In this document: positions 45,258 through 49,012 of the stretch, one piece after another
How the letters are laid out: every line of letters begins with the position of its first letter
Numbering within the stretch: the first letter of the stretch is position 1
Source: Hungatella sp.
Lineage (GTDB): Bacteria; Bacillota; Clostridia; Lachnospirales; Lachnospiraceae
DNA: 49,012 bases
Reading direction: 5' to 3'
Assembly (NCBI GenBank): GCA_022796015.1
Contig: JAAWHU010000016.1
Coordinates: 1-49,012, forward strand
The notes under the pieces: model-generated
The model's database searches: none
Seen by the model: the letters and a program-made list of their open reading frames with translations, nothing else
Told to the model about the DNA's origin: nothing
Program-made: the position numbers and the translations under genes

Positions 45258-45286
45258 ATTATAGCATATGCAAACCCAATTTGCAA
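45258..45286 (-). promoter_or_regulatory. Promoter of the antisense RNA
   Basis: TTGCAA (45281-45286), 17-bp spacer, TATAAT (45258-45263) on the minus strand, stronger than the toxin promoter, as expected for an unstable antitoxin RNA made in excess. Confidence 0.8.
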
Positions 45287-45308
45287 TATCCCCCCAAATA
45301 TTTAATTG

Positions 45309-46049
45309 TCAATCTTCCTCAGCTTTCCCCAGCACCTTTCCCAATACGATAATCCTATCATCATCAGCAGTAAGTCCAGGATAGTCGGGGTTTAAAGAAA
45401 TAAGTCCAGTTTCCCCCACCTTTTTAATGTAAATGCTGTTGGCTTTTTGGAATATGCCTATGTCTCCAACATTTAAGTGTTCGGTTTTCTGGACATATAC
45501 AATATCCCCATCGGAATATTCCGGCTCCATGGAATCGCCACTTACGCCGATAACGTAGTCGGCATTCTTGTTTATTTCATTTTCTGGGTAGGATCTAACC
45601 CCCGCGGCTATGTCGGAAAACTCCACGCTGGTGCCGGCGGCAGCTATCCTGCCATAGTAGGCGAAAAAGTGAGGAGAGATAGAGCGTATGGCCAGCCGCT
45701 TCTGGAGGTGTTCTATGGTATCGGCGGCTCCTTTGGCCTGGGTGGTGCGGTCGAGTTCCCTGTCTATAACCATGTCAACAGATTCTCTACCAAAATCATC
45801 AAGTTCCCTATACCTTTTTACAAGTAATTTTTCCACTGGTGAAAAATCTCCGGGTTCGGCGGCTAACAAATAATTAGGAGTAATATCTAAAATTCCACAA
45901 ATTAATTCAATAGTATCCGGATCTGGCTTATTAAGGTCGTTTTCCCAATTGCTTATAGAGTTATGTTTTGCAGATATTAGGCTAGCTAATTGTTTTTGGG
46001 TCATATTCTTTGCAGTTCTGGCATTTCTTAAACGTTTTCCAAAAGTCAT
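45309..46049 (-). CDS. CI/LexA-like repressor (XRE plus S24 peptidase)
   Basis: Lysogeny repressor (246 aa). Residues 1-65 hold a helix-turn-helix (MTQKQLASLISAKHNSISNWEND). Residues about 130-246 are an S24 self-cleavage domain with cleavage site Ala138-Gly139 (RIAAAGTS), nucleophile Ser173 in GDSMEP and Lys209 or Lys210. Start 46049 follows GAGGGGTGACC; a longer ORF upstream lies in the promoter region. Cleavage after RecA activation (SOS) would release the element's early genes. It is divergent from the Cro-like gene. Confidence 0.9.
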   Translation of the reverse strand: MTFGKRLRNARTAKNMTQKQLASLISAKHNSISNWENDLNKPDPDTIELICGILDITPNYLLAAEPGDFSPVEKLLVKRYRELDDFGRESVDMVIDRELDRTTQAKGAADTIEHLQKRLAIRSISPHFFAYYGRIAAAGTSVEFSDIAAGVRSYPENEINKNADYVIGVSGDSMEPEYSDGDIVYVQKTEHLNVGDIGIFQKANSIYIKKVGETGLISLNPDYPGLTADDDRIIVLGKVLGKAEED

Positions 46050-46073
46050 CTTGGTCACCCCTCTCTTATAGAG

Positions 46074-46102
46074 AGAATAGCATAGGATTTCGATTTTGTA
46101 AA
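46074..46102 (-). promoter_or_regulatory. Promoter of the repressor gene
   Basis: TTTACA (46097-46102), 17-bp spacer, TATTCT (46074-46079) on the minus strand, 25 bp before the start codon. Confidence 0.6.
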
Positions 46103-46108
46103 TATAAA

Positions 46109-46186
46109 TTTCAAAATTATTGAAAAAATATATTGACATTTCAAATTAAATGACATATACTGGTGATAGTTTCAATTAAATCGAAA
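46109..46186. promoter_or_regulatory. Three repressor operator-like sites
   Basis: TTTCAA-N5-TTGAAA is a perfect 17-bp site at 46109-46125. Related sites are TTTCAA-N5-ATGACA at 46139-46155 (inside the Cro promoter) and TTTCAA-N5-TCGAAA at 46170-46186. The spacing is 30 and 31 bp, about three helical turns each. Confidence 0.6.
46133..46161 (+). promoter_or_regulatory. Promoter of the Cro-like gene and early region
   Basis: TTGACA (46133-46138), 17-bp spacer, TATACT (46156-46161), a near-consensus promoter overlapped by the second operator-like site. Confidence 0.8.
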
Positions 46187-46207
46187 TCGCAGGGAGGTGA
46201 ATCGAAG

Positions 46208-46429
46208 TTGGAATTAGGAGAAAAGTTAAAACAATATCTGGAGGATAATGGGATAACACAATCCCATATAAGTCGTAAAACAGGAATCAATCCAGTCAAA
46301 TTGAATCTTGCTTTAAACGGAAATAGGAAGTTTACATTTTCGGAATACGAATTAGTTTGTGGGGCTTTGAAAGTAGACACCAACTATTTTCTCAAGCCCA
46401 GATTACCAGACGGGAAGGAGGTGGGGTGA
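46208..46429 (+). CDS. Cro-like helix-turn-helix protein
   Basis: Small DNA-binding protein (73 aa), start TTG at 46208 preceded by AGGGAGG at about 9 bases. It has a helix-turn-helix (GITQSHISRKTGINPVKLNLALNG) and NFLKPR-type end. It lies opposite the repressor across the operators, the usual place for Cro. A longer reading from 46163 would cover the operator DNA and is rejected. A 12-codon ORF (46436-46471) follows but has no support as a gene. Confidence 0.7.
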   Translation: MELGEKLKQYLEDNGITQSHISRKTGINPVKLNLALNGNRKFTFSEYELVCGALKVDTNYFLKPRLPDGKEVG

Positions 46430-46478
46430 GCAGGAATGTTGTACATTGACAAGAGAATAGACGGAGGTGAGTGAGGGA

Positions 46479-46649
46479 GTGGAGAAACAAAAACTTGAGA
46501 CCGTTTCTAACAGGTTGCTGGAAGTCTGTGTAGAAAACGGTCTCACAATTACAGAAATGGCTAAAATTACTTTTATATTTAAACGTAGAGTAATAGAGGA
46601 AATCCGAAGAATGGAACAAAGGGTTAGTTTTACAATAGAGCCCGATTAA
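46479..46649 (+). CDS. Small helix-rich early protein (56 aa)
   Basis: GTG start at 46479 with AGGG directly upstream and GGAGG 12 bases away; an in-frame GTG at 46467 is too close to it. The peptide is mostly charged helix with a possible helix-turn-helix (VENGLTITEMAKITFIFKRRVIEEIRRM). No family was recognised. Position after Cro suggests an early regulatory gene. Confidence 0.5.
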   Translation: MEKQKLETVSNRLLEVCVENGLTITEMAKITFIFKRRVIEEIRRMEQRVSFTIEPD

Positions 46650-46735
46650 GGTTATCAAATATCCGCTCATGAGCTGTTGGAAAAATGCTGCAAGATACTT
46701 ATAAGTGCTAAGGTAGATGATTTGCGTGCAAGATT

Positions 46736-46912
46736 TTAAAAGCTCTGAGCACCAAAATTTGTTACAGAATCATCCTCTCCCATGCGTTGAGAAAAGTAAT
46801 CAAAAACTTTTTTATATTCATTATAGTAAGACTCTGGAGATGCATCCTTATACTTTTGATTTGTTGCAAGATATTGCAATGTTAATTGTTGAATAAAAGA
46901 TGTTTTGTTCAT
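46736..46912 (-). CDS. Small hypothetical protein (58 aa)
   Basis: Start ATG at 46912 follows AAAGGAG at 6 bases. The peptide begins MNKTSFIQQLTLQYLATNQKY, is helical and acidic, and ends with a polar tail. It lies on the opposite strand to its neighbours, as a possible lysogenic-phase gene. No family recognised; the longer ORF to 46963 has no ribosome site. Confidence 0.55.
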   Translation of the reverse strand: MNKTSFIQQLTLQYLATNQKYKDASPESYYNEYKKVFDYFSQRMGEDDSVTNFGAQSF

Positions 46913-47388
46913 ATAAGGCTCCTTTCTGAGGGCGGTACTGAATAATAGTTTTGGATGTATCATACTACAGAAAATTTAGAAAATCAATATTTTTATATAG
47001 AAAATCAAAATAAAGAAGGAGTATATTACTCTCTTTGAAATGCTCCTCTATAAAGGCAGGAATTGCACCTACACCAATTGCTTTGGCATTAGCAAATTTA
47101 GAAACAGGTTTAGTTATGCTCGAAAGAATAGCACAGGATCTATCAGCAAGGTGAGAGGACACTTTAGCGGTACAAAGCATGATGTCAAGAATTGATTGTT
47201 AAATTACCAATAATTTATCCGTAAATTTAGTACCTCCTATTGAAGCTGATGTAGAGTGCAATTTCTGTCTTTGTGGAGGAGCATTTCTTGGCAAATGATA
47301 AGTTTACGAGTTTTGTAGCAGTAGGCTATTCCAATTGTGTTGGTATACAGACTTTTCATAACATTATCAAGATACAGGAGGAAGTAAC
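46913..47388. other. Stretch without a confident gene
   Basis: Two overlapping candidates exist. A rightward ORF at 47035-47154 (TTG start, 39 aa) has a protein-like core (IALALANLETGLVMLERIAQDLSAR) with GGAG 13 bases before it. A leftward ORF at 46965-47180 (71 aa) covers the same bases but has no ribosome site. Neither is certain. From 47155 to 47388 the sequence is AT-rich with no gene and no clear promoter. Confidence 0.4.
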
Positions 47389-47604
47389 ATGTGGAAAAAT
47401 AGAGGAGAGATTACAATCAGTTTAAAAACGGATAGAAACAGCATAGCAGGGTTGATCTCAGAAGCAGAGAAGCAAATGGAGGAGCTCTCAAGAACAATAG
47501 TGAGATTAAAATACTGTCTGTCTTTAGAGGAAACAGTTTCACCTGCCGCACACACAGCAGCAGGTGAAGACAATCAATTAACAAGGGAGCCTAAGGGAAA
47601 GTGA
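47389..47604 (+). CDS. Small hypothetical early protein (71 aa)
   Basis: ATG preceded by AGGAGG at 7 bases. N-terminal third is beta-like (KNRGEITISLKTDR), then an amphipathic helix (SIAGLISEAEKQMEELSRTIVRLKYCL), then a polar tail. No family recognised. Its stop overlaps the next gene's GTG by 3-4 bases, indicating an operon with it. Confidence 0.65.
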   Translation: MWKNRGEITISLKTDRNSIAGLISEAEKQMEELSRTIVRLKYCLSLEETVSPAAHTAAGEDNQLTREPKGK

Positions 47605-47606
47605 AG

Positions 47607-47801
47607 ATGGAAAAGATAGACCAAACTATAGATGTCATCTGTGAACGTATCCAGTCGGAGATAAAAGATAATTCTGCAGTGGCTATGAGTACTGTTATGT
47701 CAGAATGGATAAAATCCCTGGCTGCGTTGATAACAGCCAGGGCTAATCTGAATATGTCGGTTAGAGTGCATGAGAGTAAAAGGCTTAATCAGAATCATTA
47801 G
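47607..47801 (+). CDS. Small hypothetical early protein (64 aa)
   Basis: ATG at 47607 after GGGAAAGTGAAG; a GTG at 47601 overlapping the previous stop is an alternative start. Helical throughout, with MSEWIKSLAALITARANLNMSVRV. No family recognised. Convergent with the DUF6173 gene, overlapping its end by 17 bp. Confidence 0.55.
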   Translation: MEKIDQTIDVICERIQSEIKDNSAVAMSTVMSEWIKSLAALITARANLNMSVRVHESKRLNQNH

Positions 47802-48126
47802 AAGTAATAAATCCAATACGTCTGGCTGGTTTTGTCTTGTCTTCTCGTTCAATAGAAGTAAGTAAAAAGTTCAGCTGATTTATGTGCTGTATAAGTTGAG
47901 CGTATTTACCATTTACAAAACCGTAGAAATATAGCATATCAGGATTTTGATAGCCTATGGAAGTAACGACCATAGTTATGGAGGAACCAAAAGAAGCAAG
48001 ATTTAAGGCGACTTGGTGTTCTTCATCGAGATTTTCTTCAAACTCGTGAATTTCTTCCATGATCTTTTCGTACTTCCAATCTGCTAAGTTGTAATTACGG
48101 ATGGGTTCAATAATGGAATTGTACAT
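47785..48126 (-). CDS. DUF6173 family protein
   Basis: 113 aa, start ATG at 48126 preceded by AAAGGAG at about 8 bases. Features of DUF6173 are NLADWKYEKIMEEIHEFEENLDEEHQVALNLASFG, then IGYQNPDMLYFYGFVNGKYAQLIQHINQLNFLLTSI, and RRIGF at the end. Function unknown; frequent in firmicute prophages. A longer reading to 48162 has no better site. Confidence 0.82.
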   Translation of the reverse strand: MYNSIIEPIRNYNLADWKYEKIMEEIHEFEENLDEEHQVALNLASFGSSITMVVTSIGYQNPDMLYFYGFVNGKYAQLIQHINQLNFLLTSIEREDKTKPARRIGFITSNDSD

Positions 48127-48286
48127 AAGTTCTCTCCTTTCCTTTGTACTTGGCTGCGGCAACAGCCTGTAAACAAAGTATAAGACAGAATAGGAAAAAG
48201 GACAAGAGAATGATCAGACACCAGATAATAGGGAAGTGAGAGAGGAAAGAATAAACCAATTCGGACAGGCAACAAGTACAAGCCAT
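48107..48286 (-). CDS. Possible small membrane protein (59 aa)
   Basis: Short ORF with a strong hydrophobic helix (FPIIWCLIILLSFFLFCLILCL) and a basic end (AAAKYKGKE). Its tail overlaps the start of the DUF6173 gene by 20 bp, as in coupled genes. No good ribosome site was found before ATG 48286, so the start and the gene itself are uncertain. Confidence 0.35.
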   Translation of the reverse strand: MACTCCLSELVYSFLSHFPIIWCLIILLSFFLFCLILCLQAVAAAKYKGKERTYVQFHY

Positions 48287-48320
48287 AAGACATACAATCA
48301 ACCAGAAAGGGGATGATGAT

Positions 48321-48458
48321 GTGTCAGAAAACACAGAAAACAAATTAGATGTCAGAAAAGCATTTGAAGCGATTGCCTACATAATAGGAAAGCGCGAGAA
48401 TGTGATAATTGAGGTGGTTGACGTAAAACGAAGGGAAACCGAAGAGGAAACAGCATAG
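48321..48458 (+). CDS. Small hypothetical protein (45 aa)
   Basis: GTG start at 48321 with AAAGGGG 8 bases upstream. The peptide begins MSENTENKLDVRKAF, has a central beta/helix (IAYIIGKRENVIIEVVDV) and ends in an acidic tail. No family recognised, but start signal and composition are typical of real phage genes. Confidence 0.65.
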   Translation: MSENTENKLDVRKAFEAIAYIIGKRENVIIEVVDVKRRETEEETA

Positions 48459-48490
48459 TAAAAGTGCTGCTACAGAGCTTGTATGAAGCC

Positions 48491-48553
48491 CCGCCTAAAG
48501 GCGGAGCCAGTGGACAAGTATTCCCCAGACTCAAGATATTGAGAGCTCTGGGG
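48491..48553 (+). other. Two RNA hairpins before the 48579 gene
   Basis: CCGCC-TAAA-GGCGG (48491-48504) and a longer stem, CCCCAGA-CTCAA-GATA-TTGAG-AGC-TCTGGGG (48523-48553), 7 plus 5 pairs. No T-run follows, so they look like a structured 5' leader of the next gene rather than a terminator. Confidence 0.5.
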
Positions 48554-48578
48554 CACAACCTGAAAGGAGGCCTATCTC

Positions 48579-48875
48579 GTGAAAAAGGTGGATCGTCTGG
48601 AGATCGAAAACAAAATACTGAGGGAGTCCTTAGAACAGATCCGGCAGGCCGTAGAGAAATTTGATCAGATTCCGTTTACAGAGAGATATACAACAGAGCA
48701 CATGATTGGATGCATTGTTTCTGCAAGATATTACTCCGATTACAAAGAACGCCTTGAAAAAGAACTTAAGCGGGAGGGAAAAAAGAGATTCCACATCAAA
48801 ATGAGGGAAGAAATGGAGAAAAGCCAAAGACAGACGGAAGAAGGAGGTGGACAATCTGATTATAAAAGGTTGTAG
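48579..48875 (+). CDS. Hypothetical early protein (98 aa)
   Basis: GTG start at 48579 preceded by AAAGGAGG at 8 bases. Basic, strongly helical; begins MKKVDRLEIENKILRESLEQ, has FTERYTTEHMIGCIVSARYYSDY, and ends with a Lys/Glu-rich segment. Overlaps the next ORF by 29 bp. No family recognised. Confidence 0.7.
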   Translation: MKKVDRLEIENKILRESLEQIRQAVEKFDQIPFTERYTTEHMIGCIVSARYYSDYKERLEKELKREGKKRFHIKMREEMEKSQRQTEEGGGQSDYKRL

Positions 48876-49012
48876 GAGCATAGCCGAATACGCATTCCGC
48901 AGGTGGATGTCAGATAATGGATTTATAAATGGATATTTTACCCTGGAAGTAAATGGAAACAAAGCCGTCATTAAGGATAAAGCTGGGGAGACATTAAATC
49001 TTACATATGACG
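48847..49012 (+). CDS. Partial hypothetical gene at the right edge
   Basis: Open to the window end (55 codons). Reads MDNLIIKGCRSIAEYAFRRW, then a beta-rich stretch (YFTLEVNGNKAVIKD). Start GTG 48847 lies inside AAGGAGG, so a later CTG or ATT at 48856/48859 could be the real start. No family recognised. Confidence 0.5.
   Translation, partial: MDNLIIKGCRSIAEYAFRRWMSDNGFINGYFTLEVNGNKAVIKDKAGETLNLTYD

Larger units (their letters stand above)
43307..49012. mobile_element. Integrated element, probable prophage, inserted in feoB (right end outside window)
   Basis: Begins at the broken feoB codon and includes a serine integrase, a toxin-antitoxin module, divergent CI-like and Cro-like genes with clustered operators, and many short overlapping early genes. 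The coding style changes here to AT-rich genes with many small ORFs. No structural phage genes are visible in the window, so a plasmid-like or conjugative element cannot be excluded. Confidence 0.8.

Noticed and set aside
46050..46139. N-terminal extension of the repressor
   Set aside because: Lies in the promoter/operator DNA, is AT-rich and hydrophobic by chance, and lacks a ribosome site.

Overview
Most likely a gut clostridial genome of the Lachnospiraceae type (Enterocloster/Lachnoclostridium-like). This is inferred from the mix of families: choline-binding-type cell-wall repeats, ChW-like repeats with an L,D-transpeptidase, DUF1622, DUF6173, LplA/LplD sugar genes, strong AGGAGG ribosome sites and moderate GC. 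No rRNA, tRNA or CRISPR array was seen.

Layout. (1) 1-4735: a pectin/galacturonide-type locus with an LplA-like lipoprotein, a GH4 enzyme carrying the CHEV motif, a divergent AraC regulator, and the start of another gene cut by the window edge. Two genes share a duplicated promoter/leader. (2) 4698-9467: a DUF1622 membrane protein and a spermidine/putrescine ABC operon (XRE-cupin regulator, then potA-B-C-D), with a tandem repeat upstream that looks like an operator. (3) 9679-13970: lactonase-like protein, aroC, rpiB, D-2-hydroxyacid dehydrogenase and TRIC channel, all rightward. (4) 13909-35151: a large cell-surface polysaccharide locus. Two leftward glycosyltransferase genes and an L,D-transpeptidase precede a tightly packed rightward operon: GT2, flippase, ATP-grasp, DegT aminotransferase, GT2, second flippase-like protein, GT2, DUF2304, DUF2142, rfbC, Wzm, Wzt and a 1312-residue protein. 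The last appears to join methyltransferase, kinase-like and coiled-coil parts (WbdD-like layout) to two glycosyltransferases. A 158-bp fold-back element sits inside this operon. (5) 35097-41533: YkgJ protein, MATE exporter, a decayed Rpn-type fragment, a cell-wall-binding repeat protein behind a MerR-type promoter with a 19-bp spacer, its MerR regulator, and a YitT transporter with a structured leader containing a terminator. (6) 41564-43309: the 3' part of feoB, cut off at the GNWAGVTV motif.

(7) 43307-49012 and beyond: an integrated element, probably a prophage, that has split feoB. A serine integrase lies at the junction, followed by a 48-residue ORF, a compact type I toxin-antitoxin module of the Fst/par type, a LexA/CI-like repressor facing a Cro-like gene across three regularly spaced operator-like sites, and small early genes running to the window end.

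The strongest candidates for a little-described system are the type I module at 44981-45286, the WbdD-like fusion protein with its Wzt partner, and the structured leader of the YitT gene.
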